Assembly (NCBI RefSeq): GCF_050896395.1
Contig: NZ_JBPBBA010000016.1
Span: 1 to 64,000 of the forward strand
Source: Nioella aestuarii
GTDB lineage: Bacteria > Pseudomonadota > Alphaproteobacteria > Rhodobacterales > Rhodobacteraceae
Direction: 5' to 3'
Length of the DNA stretch: 64,000 nucleotides
Shown: positions 51,270 through 61,028 of the stretch, in pieces
Layout: the number at the start of each line of letters is the position of its first letter
How positions within the stretch are numbered: position 1 is the stretch's first letter
Translations under genes and position numbers: made by a program
The notes under the pieces: model-generated
What the model saw: only the letters and a program-made list of their open reading frames with translations
What the model was told of the DNA's origin: nothing
Database searches by the model: none

Positions 51270-52157
51270 ATGGAACATCCGCTAACGTTCATGTCCGACG
51301 GCCTGAAACTGTCCGGTGTCTTGCATGTGCCCGAGGGCCGCAAGCCCGGCCAGCGGCTGCCGACCTTCATCGTGCTGCACGGGTTCGTCGGCACGAAGGA
51401 CAAGTCGCATGTGGAGCTGGTCTCGCACATGCTCGAGGCGATGGGTTACTGCGTGTTCCGCATCGATTTCCGCGGCTGTGGCCAGAGCGAGGGCGCGCGC
51501 GGCGAGGTGCGCTGCCACGACCAGGTGGCCGACACGCGTAATGCCCTGTCCTTCATCGCACAGCGCGAAGAGGTCGACCCCGAGCGGATTGGTCTGACCG
51601 GCCACAGCTTCGGCGCGGCCGTTGCCATCTTCACCGGCGGTGTCGACCGGCGGGTGGCCTGTGTCATGTCGCTTTGTGGCTGGGGCGATGGAGAGCGCAA
51701 GTTCCGCGGTCAGCACCCGACGCCCGAAGCCTGGGAGAAGTTCACCGGCATCCTTGAAGAGGGCCGCCGCCACCGCGCAGAGACGGGCGAAAGCATGTGG
51801 GTATCGCGCTTCGACGTGGTCCCGATCCCCGAGGAGCTGCGCAAGAACCTGTCGCCCCACGCGCAGTTCGAGGTGCCCGTCGAGACCGCTATCAGCATGT
51901 ACCATTTTCGGGCTGAGGACGTGGTCGCGGATATCGCGCCGCGCCCGCTTTTGCTGTTCCACACCGCAGGCGACGTGATCACGCCGATGGAGCAATCCAT
52001 CAGCCTGTTCCAAAAGGCCGGCGCCAATGCCGAACTGATGATCCCCACGGGCGTGTCGCATTTCCCGCTGTCCGACGAGGACGCGCCCCATACCCGCGCG
52101 CTGATTTCAGCCTGGCTTGAGAAATTCTTTCCGACCCCGCTTGGTGCCGAGGCATGA
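51270..52157 (+). CDS. Alpha/beta hydrolase
   Basis: A 295-residue alpha/beta hydrolase with nucleophile elbow GHSFGAA, oxyanion HGFVGTKDK and a late GVSHFPLS histidine. Probably hydrolyses an ester or a ring-cleavage product. Its stop overlaps the next start (ATGA). Confidence 0.87.
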   Translation: MEHPLTFMSDGLKLSGVLHVPEGRKPGQRLPTFIVLHGFVGTKDKSHVELVSHMLEAMGYCVFRIDFRGCGQSEGARGEVRCHDQVADTRNALSFIAQREEVDPERIGLTGHSFGAAVAIFTGGVDRRVACVMSLCGWGDGERKFRGQHPTPEAWEKFTGILEEGRRHRAETGESMWVSRFDVVPIPEELRKNLSPHAQFEVPVETAISMYHFRAEDVVADIAPRPLLLFHTAGDVITPMEQSISLFQKAGANAELMIPTGVSHFPLSDEDAPHTRALISAWLEKFFPTPLGAEA

Positions 52158-53188
52158 TGCGGTTTCGCCCAGACGACCTTAAAGGGTATGCCGCCGCGCT
52201 GCTGGAGGCGACGGGCTACACGCCCGAGCACGCCGAGCGGACGGCGGAGATCCTGGTCTGGGCGAATGCACGGGGGGCGGAGTCGCACGGTGTCCTTCGC
52301 ATTCCGCGCTATGGCGAAATGGTCGAAACGGGGCTGATCGACCCAATAGCGGTTCCGTCCGTCGTGTCGCGCGAGGGCGCGGTCGCGGTGGTCGAGGCCG
52401 CGCGGGCCCCCGGACCGTCTGGCATGGTCGTCGCGATGGACACCGCCATCGAGATCGCCGCTGAGTCGGGCATCGGCTGGTGTTCGGCGCGGAACATCAC
52501 CCATGCCGGCGCTGTCGGCTATTTCGCTCTTCGAGCGGCCGAGCGCGGCTGTCTCGGCATCGTCATTACGGCATCGGGCCCGCTTATGGCCTATCACGGG
52601 GCGCGGGTCGCAGGGCTTTCGACCAACCCGATTTCCGTTGCGGTGCCGACGCGCAGCCTGCCGCTTCTGCTAGACATGTCCACCTCGACCGTGGCCCTGG
52701 GCAAGATCCTGCACGCGAAGGATACCGGCACCCCGATCCCCGAGGGCTGGGCCATCGACGCCGAAGGTGCGCCCGCAACCGACCCCGCCAAGGTCGCGAC
52801 GCTGACGCCGCTTGGTGGCCCGAAGGGATCGGGCCTGTCGCTGATGATCGAGGTTCTGGCCAGCGTGCTTGTGTCGAACCCGGCCATTTCGAGCGTCCTG
52901 TCCGGGCAGAAGGGTGCCATGAACGGTGCAGCCCTTGCCCTAAGGATCGGCGCCTTCGCCGACCCCGATGTATTCGCTACGCAGATCGCCGAGCTGGCAC
53001 AGCGCCTGAAGGCACTGCCGACAGCCCAGGGGACCGACGAGATCCTGATGCCCGGTGAGCGCGGCTTTCGCCTTGCGGCGGAACGGCGGGTGGCGGGCAT
53101 TCCTATCGCTAAGGGCACGGTCGACCGTCTGGCAGCACTGGGGGCGCGGTACGGCATTGCACCACCCACTCCGATGTCGCCGCCCTGA
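52154..53188 (+). CDS. Ldh/malate-type oxidoreductase (YlbC/ComC family)
   Basis: A 344-residue NAD(P)-dependent 2-hydroxyacid dehydrogenase of the malate/L-sulfolactate family. GAVGYFALRAAERG, STSTVALGKIL and GGPKGSGLSLMIEVLASVL are typical. Coupled to the hydrolase gene. Confidence 0.88.
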   Translation: MMRFRPDDLKGYAAALLEATGYTPEHAERTAEILVWANARGAESHGVLRIPRYGEMVETGLIDPIAVPSVVSREGAVAVVEAARAPGPSGMVVAMDTAIEIAAESGIGWCSARNITHAGAVGYFALRAAERGCLGIVITASGPLMAYHGARVAGLSTNPISVAVPTRSLPLLLDMSTSTVALGKILHAKDTGTPIPEGWAIDAEGAPATDPAKVATLTPLGGPKGSGLSLMIEVLASVLVSNPAISSVLSGQKGAMNGAALALRIGAFADPDVFATQIAELAQRLKALPTAQGTDEILMPGERGFRLAAERRVAGIPIAKGTVDRLAALGARYGIAPPTPMSPP

Positions 53189-53248
53189 CAAGGCGGCACT
53201 GACGGACCACGAGGCCTGATACAAAAACGCCAGCAGGGAGGGGCGAAC

Positions 53249-53713
53249 ATGCAGGGCGCCGAGCAAGACCAGCCATCGATCGCAAGACGCGCCGTGAGCG
53301 GCGCGGTCCTGCTGGCAATCGGCGTGGTCATGCTGGTTGTGGCGTGGGATTATCCGGTGGGTCAACTGACTCAGATGGGCCCGGGTTTCATCCCACGCGT
53401 GATCGGCCTCATGATCTGTGCACTGGCCGCTGGGATCATCTTCATCGATGTGATCTCGCCCAATGAAGCGAGAGATGCGCGGATGCATTGGCGCGGATTG
53501 ATCTTCGTGTCCGCAGCGATCCTGATCTTTGCGGGGCTTGTCGATTTCGTGGGCCTGGTGCCGTCTATGTTCCTGGCCGTCGCGATCTCGATGTTCGCCG
53601 ATGATCAGGTCCGGCCCTTGCATGTTCTGGTCTACGCGTCCCTCGCGACGCTTGGGGGGTGGTTGTTGTTCCTCGTGGTACTCGAGCTGCCGATTCCGGC
53701 GTTCTGGAGGTAG
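53249..53713 (+). CDS. Tripartite tricarboxylate transporter small membrane subunit (TctB family)
   Basis: A 154-residue protein with four membrane spans typical of TctB (AVLLAIGVVMLVVAWDY, FIPRVIGLMICALAAGIIF). First of the three transporter genes; ends two bases before the TctA start. Confidence 0.86.
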   Translation: MQGAEQDQPSIARRAVSGAVLLAIGVVMLVVAWDYPVGQLTQMGPGFIPRVIGLMICALAAGIIFIDVISPNEARDARMHWRGLIFVSAAILIFAGLVDFVGLVPSMFLAVAISMFADDQVRPLHVLVYASLATLGGWLLFLVVLELPIPAFWR

Positions 53714-53715
53714 CG

Positions 53716-55212
53716 ATGATCGATCAGTTCCTCCTTGGCCTCAGCGTCGTGATGCAGCCGAATGTGCTGGTCTATGCGTTCATCGGTGTGTTCATCGGCC
53801 AGCTGATTGGCGTGCTGCCCGGAATCGGGGCGGTGACGGCGATCTCTCTCTTGCTGCCGGTGACCTTCTACCTCGATGCGACTACCTCGATGATCATGCT
53901 GGGGGGCATTTACTACGGCTCGCAATACGGCGGATCCATCGCCTCGATTCTGCTCAACCTGCCCGGCACACCATCCTCGGTCGTGACCTGCCTCGAAGGC
54001 TACCCGCTGTCGCGGGACAATCGCGCGGGGCTTGCCCTGTTCGTGGCTGCGTTCTCGTCCTTCGTGGGTGGCATGATCGGGGTCGCCATCCTCGTGCTCG
54101 CCGCGATACCGATGACCGTCATCGCCCTGCGCTTCGGGGCGCCGGAATATGCGATGCTGGTCGTTCTGGGCCTTTTAGCGGCATCGCTGATCGGAACCGG
54201 ATCGCAGATCCGGTCCTTCGCGATGGTGGTGCTGGGCATCGCATTGGGGCTTGTGGGGGCGGATCAGACGACCGGGTACTACCGCTTCGTCGCGATGCCC
54301 GAGCTGGCCGACGGTATCAGCCTCGTGTCGCTGGCCATGGGCCTGTTCGGGGTAAGCGAGATCATCCGCCACGCCGCGGTGCGCAGCCCGTCCGGATCGC
54401 CGTTGCCCATTGGCATCCGCGACGTGTTACCGACACGGGAGCAGGCGCGCTCTCTCGCCATGCCGATCCTGCGCGGCTCGGCCGTGGGCAGCTTCTTCGG
54501 CACTTTGCCGGGCACGGGCGCGGCCATCGCTTCGTTCATGTCATATGCGATGGAGCGGCGCTTTTCCCGCACACCCGAGAAATTCGGAAAAGGGCACCTG
54601 CCGGGCCTCGCCGCGCCGGAAGCGGCGAACAACGCGGCCGCGCAGACCGGCTTCATCCCGACGCTGACACTGGGCATTCCCGGCGACGTTGTCATGGCGC
54701 TTATCATCGGTGCGCTGATCCTGAACGGCATCGTGCCCGGACCGCGCCTGATGACCGAACAGCCCGAGCTCTTTTGGGGCGTCATCGCCAGTTTCTTCGT
54801 CGGCAATATCATCCTGTTGCTGATCAACATTCCGCTGATCCGGCTTTGGGTGCTGTTGCTGCGCATTCCTTACCAGAAGCTCTATCCCGTGATCATCGTG
54901 ATGATCTGCGTGGGCGTCTATTCGCACCGCACCAGCGTCACCGATGTGGTCCTGACGCTGGCCTTCGGGGTGCTTGGCTACCTCATGAAGAACTACCGCT
55001 TCGAGCCTGCGCCAGTGCTGCTGGGCTTCGTCCTCGGCCCGTTGCTGGAGGACAACTTCCGCCGCGCGATGTTGATCTATCGCGGCGATTTCACCGTGTT
55101 CGTGACCCGTCCCATCAGCGCGATCCTGGTTGCGTGTTCGATGGCACTGATCGCGTTCGCAATCTGGTCGGGCATCCGTGCCTGTCGAAGAGCCGTTCGG
55201 TCGTCATCCTGA
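53716..55212 (+). CDS. Tripartite tricarboxylate transporter large membrane subunit (TctA family)
   Basis: A 498-residue, 10-12-span permease with the two family signatures: GVLPGIGAVTAISLLLP near residue 35 and GTLPGTGAAIASFMSYA near residue 262, plus NAAAQTGFIPTLTLGIPG. Start 53716, directly after the TctB stop. Together with the binding protein it should import a carboxylate substrate. Confidence 0.94.
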   Translation: MIDQFLLGLSVVMQPNVLVYAFIGVFIGQLIGVLPGIGAVTAISLLLPVTFYLDATTSMIMLGGIYYGSQYGGSIASILLNLPGTPSSVVTCLEGYPLSRDNRAGLALFVAAFSSFVGGMIGVAILVLAAIPMTVIALRFGAPEYAMLVVLGLLAASLIGTGSQIRSFAMVVLGIALGLVGADQTTGYYRFVAMPELADGISLVSLAMGLFGVSEIIRHAAVRSPSGSPLPIGIRDVLPTREQARSLAMPILRGSAVGSFFGTLPGTGAAIASFMSYAMERRFSRTPEKFGKGHLPGLAAPEAANNAAAQTGFIPTLTLGIPGDVVMALIIGALILNGIVPGPRLMTEQPELFWGVIASFFVGNIILLLINIPLIRLWVLLLRIPYQKLYPVIIVMICVGVYSHRTSVTDVVLTLAFGVLGYLMKNYRFEPAPVLLGFVLGPLLEDNFRRAMLIYRGDFTVFVTRPISAILVACSMALIAFAIWSGIRACRRAVRSSS

Positions 55213-55310
55213 CTGGACAATTCGATGCCCGGTTGGGGCGGGTATCAGGCCAAGAGGAGGTCAGTGGCCTGACACCACAGAAATTGAACGAAACCTTGGG
55301 AGGAAAGACC

Positions 55311-56270
55311 ATGATCAAGAAACTACTCACCGCCTTGCCGCTGGCACTGGCCCTCGCAGCGCCGTCGATGGCGCAGGAATTCCCGGACCGCTCCTTGCGG
55401 ATTGTCCACGGCTTCGGGGCGGGCGGCAATGCAGACACCGTATCGCGCATCATGGCCGAGGCGATGTCCGCAGATCTTGGCCAGCCGGTTGTCGTGGAAT
55501 CCCGCCCCGGCGCGGGCGGCACCGTGGCCTCTGGCTATGTCGCCGGTGAAGACGGCGACGGCTACACGATGCAGCTGCTGGTGGGCGGCCATGCCGTGGC
55601 GGCGGCTCTCTACAACGAGCTGCCTTACGACTCGGTCAACGATTTCACCTTCCTGTCTACGTTGGGACAGTTCCCCTTCTTCGTTGCCGCGCGCGCCGGG
55701 GAATACGAGTCGATCACCGACCTGATCGAGCAGGCCCGTGCCAACCCCGGCAGCATCATCGTGGGTCATTCCGGCGTTGGGTCCACGCAGAACCTGACAG
55801 GTGAGCTTCTGGACCTGCAGACTGGTGCCGAGTTCATCCACGTGCCCTATCAGGGCGGAGCAGCCGCCGCGACTGCGTTGCTTGGTGGTGAGGTCAACAT
55901 GATCATCGACACCGGCACCGTGATCACCGGCCAGGCCGATGCGGGTGTGTTCGACGTTCTCGCCGTGACCTCGGCGGAACGCTGGCCCGATGCCCCTGAT
56001 GTGCCGACGCTGTCCGAAACCGTGGCACCTGGCTTCGACGTGGTGTCTTGGACCGGTTTGGGGGCGCCTGCGGGCGTGCCGGATGACGTCGTAGCGATCC
56101 TGTCGGGCGCGATTGCCAACGCATTGGCGCAGCCAGACGTGCAAGAACGTATCGCAGCTCTCGGCGCGGCTCCGGGCGGGTCGACCGGCGCGGAATTGCA
56201 GGCGCTGATCGAGCGCCAGATCGCGGTCTGGACTGAAGTGATCGACGCCGCAGGCATCGAACGCCGCTAA
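55311..56270 (+). CDS. Tripartite tricarboxylate transporter substrate-binding protein (TctC/Bug family)
   Basis: A 319-residue periplasmic binding protein. Signal peptide MIKKLLTALPLALALAAPSM with cleavage at AQE; mature part RIVHGFGAGGNADTVSRIMA, ESRPGAGGTVAS and IHVPYQGGAAAAT, typical of Bug proteins. GGGAGG before the ATG at 55311. A long frame from 53529 is only the shifted shadow of tctA joined to this gene. Confidence 0.94.
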   Translation: MIKKLLTALPLALALAAPSMAQEFPDRSLRIVHGFGAGGNADTVSRIMAEAMSADLGQPVVVESRPGAGGTVASGYVAGEDGDGYTMQLLVGGHAVAAALYNELPYDSVNDFTFLSTLGQFPFFVAARAGEYESITDLIEQARANPGSIIVGHSGVGSTQNLTGELLDLQTGAEFIHVPYQGGAAAATALLGGEVNMIIDTGTVITGQADAGVFDVLAVTSAERWPDAPDVPTLSETVAPGFDVVSWTGLGAPAGVPDDVVAILSGAIANALAQPDVQERIAALGAAPGGSTGAELQALIERQIAVWTEVIDAAGIERR

Positions 56271-56360
56271 GGCGGCGACCGAGGCAAAGACACATCGGCG
56301 GGCGCGCGGCGGCTTGGGTTGCCGCGCGCCCGCCTCAACCACAAGACCCACGAGGCACCG

Positions 56361-56732
56361 ATGACCGCGAAAAAGCCAGAAGAGCTCTATGCCACAATGC
56401 TTCGCCGATCGCTTTGGGTGATCACGACGCGTCCTGCCCGTGGTCCCGGAATGCAGGACGTGCTGCCCGCGCATCTGGACTACCAGATCGCCATGGAACG
56501 CGACGGGGCCCTGTTCGGGGCCGGTCCGATCTTTGAGGAGGGCGGTACCGTTCCAACCGGCGGCATGATCATCGTGCGCGCCGAGGACGAGGACGCCGCG
56601 CGCGCCCTGGCCGATGCCGACCCGTTTCACGCCGCGGGTTTGCGCAGCTACACCCTGCATCGCTGGATGCTGAACGAAGGTTCGATGACGGTGACTGTGC
56701 GGTATTCCGATCAGACTGCCGTCATCGGCTGA
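56361..56732 (+). CDS. YciI family protein
   Basis: A 123-residue YciI-type (muconolactone isomerase-like ferredoxin fold) protein; related enzymes act on halogenated or ring-cleavage compounds. DYQIAMERDGALFGAGPIFEEGG and DPFHAAGLRSYTLHRW match. The His-Asp pair usual in YciI is not exactly conserved, so activity is uncertain. Confidence 0.78.
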   Translation: MTAKKPEELYATMLRRSLWVITTRPARGPGMQDVLPAHLDYQIAMERDGALFGAGPIFEEGGTVPTGGMIIVRAEDEDAARALADADPFHAAGLRSYTLHRWMLNEGSMTVTVRYSDQTAVIG

Positions 56733-56760
56733 TCCAATCCCTGAACGAGCGGAGGGCATC

Positions 56761-58197
56761 ATGCCAGAGCCGAAGATGAACCTGATCGACGGTGCATGGA
56801 TCACCGGTGAGACGACGCCGAACATCAACCCGTCCGATATCTCGGACGTGATCGGGCACTATGCCCGTGCCAGCGCCGATCAGGCTGAGGACGCGATCGC
56901 CGCCGCGAAGGCGGCCTTTCCTTCGTGGTCGCGGTCCGGTCCCCTGGACCGCCACAAGGTGCTGCGCGCGGCCGCCGACGAGATCCTCGCCCGCAAGGAT
57001 GAGCTGGGGCGCCTTTTGGCGCGCGAGGAAGGCAAGACGCTGGCCGAAGGCATCGGAGAGACCGTACGCGCGGCGCAGATCTTCGACTTTTTCGCAGGCG
57101 AGGCGCTGCGCCTCTCGGGTGAGGCGCTGCCCTCGATCCGCCCGGGCGTGGGTGTTGAGATAACCCGAGAGCCCGTGGGCGTCGTGGGTATCATCACGCC
57201 TTGGAATTTTCCCATCGCCATACCGGCCTGGAAGATCGCTCCGGCGCTTTGCTATGGCAATACGGTGGTGTTCAAGCCTGCCGACCTTGTGCCGGGTTGT
57301 GCCTGGGCTCTTGTCGATATCCTGCACCGAGCGGGCCTGCCCGATGGGGTGCTAAACCTTGTGATGGGGCGCGGATCGGTCGTGGGGCAAGCGATCGTGG
57401 ATAGCCCCGATGTGGCGGCCCTGACCTTCACCGGGTCGGTTCCGACCGGGGCGGCCCTTGCCGCGAAATCAGCGGAACTGATGCGCAAGGTGCAGCTTGA
57501 GATGGGCGGTAAAAACCCCTTTGTCGTGCTGGCCGATGCCGATCTGGACGTTGCCGTCGACTGCGTGGTTCAAGGCGCGTTCTTTTCCACCGGGCAGCGC
57601 TGCACCGCGTCCTCGCGCATCATCGTCGAAGAAGCCGTGCAGGACGCATTCCTGGCCAGGATGACCGAACGCATGTCCGCCCTGCGGGTGGGCGACGCAC
57701 TTGCGCCCGACACGCAGATCGGCCCGGTTGTCGATGAAAACCAGCTAAACCAAAACGAAGGCTATATCGAGATCGGCAAGGCCGAAGGTGCGCGGCTTGT
57801 GACGGGTGGCGAGCGCCTAAAACGCGAAACGGACGGCTTTTTCCAGGCGCCAGCACTGTTTGCGGACTGCACCAACCAGATGCGCATTGCCCGCGAAGAG
57901 ATCTTCGGTCCGGTCGCAGCGGTCATCCCGGTCAAGGATTACGACGAGGCGCTCGCCGTCGCCAATGACACCGAGTTCGGTCTCTCCGCCGGGATTGCGA
58001 CCACCAGCCTCAAGCACGCCACCCATTTCAAGCGCAACGCCGAGGCCGGGATGGTGATGGTTAATCTGCCCACGGCCGGTGTCGATTTCCACGTGCCCTT
58101 CGGCGGGCGCAAGGCATCGAGCCTCGGGTCGCGGGAGCAGGGGCGCTATGCCGCCGAATTCTTCACCACCGTCAAGACGGCCTACACCTTGGCCTGA
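56761..58197 (+). CDS. Aldehyde dehydrogenase family protein
   Basis: A 478-residue NAD(P)-dependent aldehyde dehydrogenase. Catalytic C281 (GQRCTASS) and E247 (LEMGGKNPF), and GFTGSVPTGAA-type NAD motif (TFTGSVPTG) are present. Closest in look to ketoglutarate/succinate semialdehyde dehydrogenases. Probably oxidises an aldehyde from ring cleavage. Confidence 0.93.
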   Translation: MPEPKMNLIDGAWITGETTPNINPSDISDVIGHYARASADQAEDAIAAAKAAFPSWSRSGPLDRHKVLRAAADEILARKDELGRLLAREEGKTLAEGIGETVRAAQIFDFFAGEALRLSGEALPSIRPGVGVEITREPVGVVGIITPWNFPIAIPAWKIAPALCYGNTVVFKPADLVPGCAWALVDILHRAGLPDGVLNLVMGRGSVVGQAIVDSPDVAALTFTGSVPTGAALAAKSAELMRKVQLEMGGKNPFVVLADADLDVAVDCVVQGAFFSTGQRCTASSRIIVEEAVQDAFLARMTERMSALRVGDALAPDTQIGPVVDENQLNQNEGYIEIGKAEGARLVTGGERLKRETDGFFQAPALFADCTNQMRIAREEIFGPVAAVIPVKDYDEALAVANDTEFGLSAGIATTSLKHATHFKRNAEAGMVMVNLPTAGVDFHVPFGGRKASSLGSREQGRYAAEFFTTVKTAYTLA

Positions 58198-58214
58198 GTC
58201 ACAAAGGATATTCC

Positions 58215-58544
58215 ATGATCTACGAGATGCGCGTCTATTCCTGCGTTCCCGGCGGCATGCCGGCGCTGCTGCAGCGGTTCGAGACCACGACCCTGCGGAT
58301 CTGGGACCGGATCGGCCTGCGCCCGGTGGGGTTCTTCACCACCCTTGTCGGTCCGTCCAATCATGACCTGACCTATTTCCTTGCATGGGACTCCCTGGCC
58401 GAGCGCGAGCAGCTCTGGAATGCCTTCGCCAGCGATCCCGAATGGGTTGCGGCGCGCGCGGCGCATCAGCGGGAACATGGGGAAGTGGTGGCCAATATCG
58501 CCTCCAGCTTCCTCACGCCGACCGCCTTCTCCGCGATGCGATAG
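58215..58544 (+). CDS. NIPSNAP family protein
   Basis: A 109-residue ferredoxin-like NIPSNAP-family protein (MIYEMRVYSCVPGGMPALLQ, GFFTTLVGPSNHDLTYFL). Role in catabolic operons is unclear; a small-molecule or dehalogenation-type function is possible. Seven bases upstream of the CoA-transferase. Confidence 0.85.
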   Translation: MIYEMRVYSCVPGGMPALLQRFETTTLRIWDRIGLRPVGFFTTLVGPSNHDLTYFLAWDSLAEREQLWNAFASDPEWVAARAAHQREHGEVVANIASSFLTPTAFSAMR

Positions 58545-58551
58545 GCCGGTC

Positions 58552-59835
58552 GTGAGCGAGGCCCCACCAACCGCCCCCGGTGCCGCCCTCTCGGGGTTGC
58601 GCGTGCTCGACATGACCCGGATCCTTGCCGGGCCCTGGGCCACGCAGATCCTTGCCGACATGGGCGCGGAGGTGATCAAGATCGAACGCCCGGGCGAAGG
58701 GGACGATACCCGCAGTTGGGGGCCGCCCAATCTCTCGGACGCAGAGGGGCGAGACCGGAGTGCCGCCTATTTCCACGCGGCCAATCGGGGCAAGAGGTCG
58801 GTCGCCGTCGACATGGCCCGGCCGGAAGGGCAGCGGGTGCTAAGGGCACTTGCCGCGCAAAGCGATGTGGTCGTCGAGAATTTCAAGGTCGGCGGGCTTG
58901 CGAAATACGGGCTCGACTATGTCAGCTTGGCCAAGGTCAAACCCGACATTGTCTATTGCTCGATCACCGGCTTCGGCCAGACCGGGCCCTATGCCGACCG
59001 CGCGGGCTATGACTTCCTCGTGCAAGGTATGGGCGGGTTGATGAGCGTGACCGGCCAGCCCGATGGTGCACCGGGTGCCGAGCCGATGAAGGTGGGCGTG
59101 GCGCTGACCGACCTGCTGACCGGGCTTTACGCCGTCATCGGCATCCTCTCGGCGCTCAGGCATCGCGATGCCACGGGCGAGGGGCAGCATGTCGACATGG
59201 CGCTGCTCGACGTTCAGGTCGCTACCTTGGCCAACCAGGCGATGAACTACCTTGCCACCGGAACCGCGCCGGGCCGGTTGGGCAATGCCCATCCCAGCAT
59301 CGTGCCCTACCAGGTCTTTGCCGCCAGCGATGGCCACGTCATCCTTGCGGTCGGCAATGACGGGCAGTTCGCCCGGTTCTGCGACGTCGCGGGTGCGCCG
59401 GGTCTGGCGGCCGATCCGCGCTTTGCCACCAATCCCGGGCGGGTGCGCCACCGCGACGTGCTGGTCCCGATCCTGCAAGGGCTGATCTCGGGGCGCACCA
59501 TGGACGACTGGATCGAGGCCCTGAGCGCGGCCCATGTGCCCGTTGGTCCGATCAACACCATCGACCGCGTCTTCGCCGACCCGCAGGTTATCGCGCGCGG
59601 CATGAGGACCGAACCCGAAACGCCCGAGGGGCACCGGCTGGTGGGCGTCGCCTCGCCCATCAAGATGTCGCGCACCCCACCGATCCCGCCGCGCGCCGCC
59701 CCGACCCTGGGCGCGGACACCCGCACGGTGCTCGGCCGCTTGCTGGACCCGACCGATTTCGACCTCGACGGTCTGATGGCGGACGGTACGCTTGGCAGAG
59801 AAAACGCCCCGTTCAACGCCGGAGACGAACAATGA
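58552..59835 (+). CDS. CaiB/BaiF family (class III) CoA-transferase
   Basis: A 427-residue CoA transferase. GPWATQILADMGAEVIKIERPG, NRGKRSVAVDM and GYDFLVQGMGGLMSVTG are signatures; the catalytic aspartate lies in the segment MALLDVQVA near residue 220. Start GTG at 58552, the only sensible start. Stop overlaps the crotonase start (ATGA). It probably activates the pathway acid by CoA transfer. Confidence 0.92.
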   Translation: MSEAPPTAPGAALSGLRVLDMTRILAGPWATQILADMGAEVIKIERPGEGDDTRSWGPPNLSDAEGRDRSAAYFHAANRGKRSVAVDMARPEGQRVLRALAAQSDVVVENFKVGGLAKYGLDYVSLAKVKPDIVYCSITGFGQTGPYADRAGYDFLVQGMGGLMSVTGQPDGAPGAEPMKVGVALTDLLTGLYAVIGILSALRHRDATGEGQHVDMALLDVQVATLANQAMNYLATGTAPGRLGNAHPSIVPYQVFAASDGHVILAVGNDGQFARFCDVAGAPGLAADPRFATNPGRVRHRDVLVPILQGLISGRTMDDWIEALSAAHVPVGPINTIDRVFADPQVIARGMRTEPETPEGHRLVGVASPIKMSRTPPIPPRAAPTLGADTRTVLGRLLDPTDFDLDGLMADGTLGRENAPFNAGDEQ

Positions 59836-60632
59836 CCGACAGGCTTCTGATTTCGCAGGAAGACGGCATCGCCATTCTCACCCTCAACCAGCCCGAGCTG
59901 CGCAACCCGATCACCGATGCAGAGATGATCGGAGATATCTGCGCTGCGATGGAGTGGCTGAACAACGACCAGTCGATCCGCTGCGCGATCCTGACCGGCG
60001 CGGGAAAGGCGTTTTCGTCGGGCGGAAACCTCAAGCATATGCGCGACAAGGAGGGCATTTTCGCAGGCGATGCGATCGCTGTGCGCAATGCCTACCGCGC
60101 CGGGATCCAGCGCGTCGCGAAAGCGGTCTGGTCGGTGGAAGTTCCGATGATCGCGGCGGTCAACGGGCCGGCCTATGGGGCAGGGTGCGACCTGACACTG
60201 TTCTGCGATATCCGTATCGCATCGGAGACGGCGACATTCGCGGAGAATTTCGTGAATGTCGGGATCATCTCGGGCGATGGCGGGGCCTGGATCTTGCCCC
60301 GGCAGGTGGGGCTGTCCCGGGCGGCGGAGATGGCCTTTACCGCCGATCCCGTCGATGCACGGACTGCGCTGGAATGGGGGTTGGTGTCGCGGGTCACGCC
60401 GCCCGATGAGCTGATGGATGCGGCCATGGAACTGGCTCGCCGCATCGCCCGCAATCCGCCCAGGCAATTACGCCTAACCAAGCGCCTTATGCGCGAGGGC
60501 ACGGTTTCGACGCTCGGCCAGGTCCTGGAATTGTCGGCCGCCTACCAGGGTGCGGCGCACCAGACCTCCGACCACGCCGAGGCGGTCGCTGCCCTGCTCG
60601 AGCGTCGGGACGCGCGATTCAAAGGAGACTAG
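59832..60632 (+). CDS. Enoyl-CoA hydratase/isomerase (crotonase) family protein
   Basis: A 266-residue crotonase-fold protein. Oxyanion hole residues sit in FSSGGNLKHM and AYGAGCDLTLFCD. The first catalytic glutamate region is FAENFVNVGIISGDGG, with Asp in place of the second acidic residue, so it may be a hydratase, isomerase or lyase. Last gene of the operon. Confidence 0.92.
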   Translation: MTDRLLISQEDGIAILTLNQPELRNPITDAEMIGDICAAMEWLNNDQSIRCAILTGAGKAFSSGGNLKHMRDKEGIFAGDAIAVRNAYRAGIQRVAKAVWSVEVPMIAAVNGPAYGAGCDLTLFCDIRIASETATFAENFVNVGIISGDGGAWILPRQVGLSRAAEMAFTADPVDARTALEWGLVSRVTPPDELMDAAMELARRIARNPPRQLRLTKRLMREGTVSTLGQVLELSAAYQGAAHQTSDHAEAVAALLERRDARFKGD

Positions 60633-61028
60633 GCAGAGCTGGAGCTTCTGCCTCCACCGCTTTCTTGCTGCGCGCCCAAGGCAAATGTTCGAGCCGAGCG
60701 ACGAGGCGTTCAGCGGGACGCCGACATCCGCTGGACCATCTGCGGTCGTTTCAAAAGCGTTCGGCGCGCCGCGAGGCTTCAACAGGAAGGGGTGTCTACC
60801 TTGGGCTCCGAGCCGACTTGCGTCGTCGCAGGAATTAACGGGATCAAGACCAAATGAGTTGGAGGCTTGTTCTGGTGCCGGTCGAGGGCATTGTAACCCC
60901 ATATCATGTAGTGTCAGATTGCCTTGCCACTTAAGTAAAATTCAATAAAACAGCAGGATGCTCATATCACCCCATATCAATTCGTCTCATGCCATGCTAT
61001 ATGTTGGGGTGGACAGAAGGGTGGTTGC
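60633..61028. other. Region without a recognisable gene
   Basis: A 396-base stretch after the catabolic operon. Open frames on both strands show no motif or ribosome site. AT content rises after about 60870 and the sequence CCCCATATCA occurs twice (60897-60906, 60969-60978). This may be the left edge of the integrated element. Confidence 0.4.

Noticed and set aside
53529..55310. A forward frame extending upstream of the TctC binding protein
   Set aside because: It is the shifted frame of the TctA gene; real TctC starts at 55311 with a signal peptide and ribosome site.
60633..61028. Possible structured RNA or tmRNA piece before the second integrase
   Set aside because: I could not build a tRNA-like acceptor domain or find a tag frame; the repeated CCCCATATCA alone is not enough.
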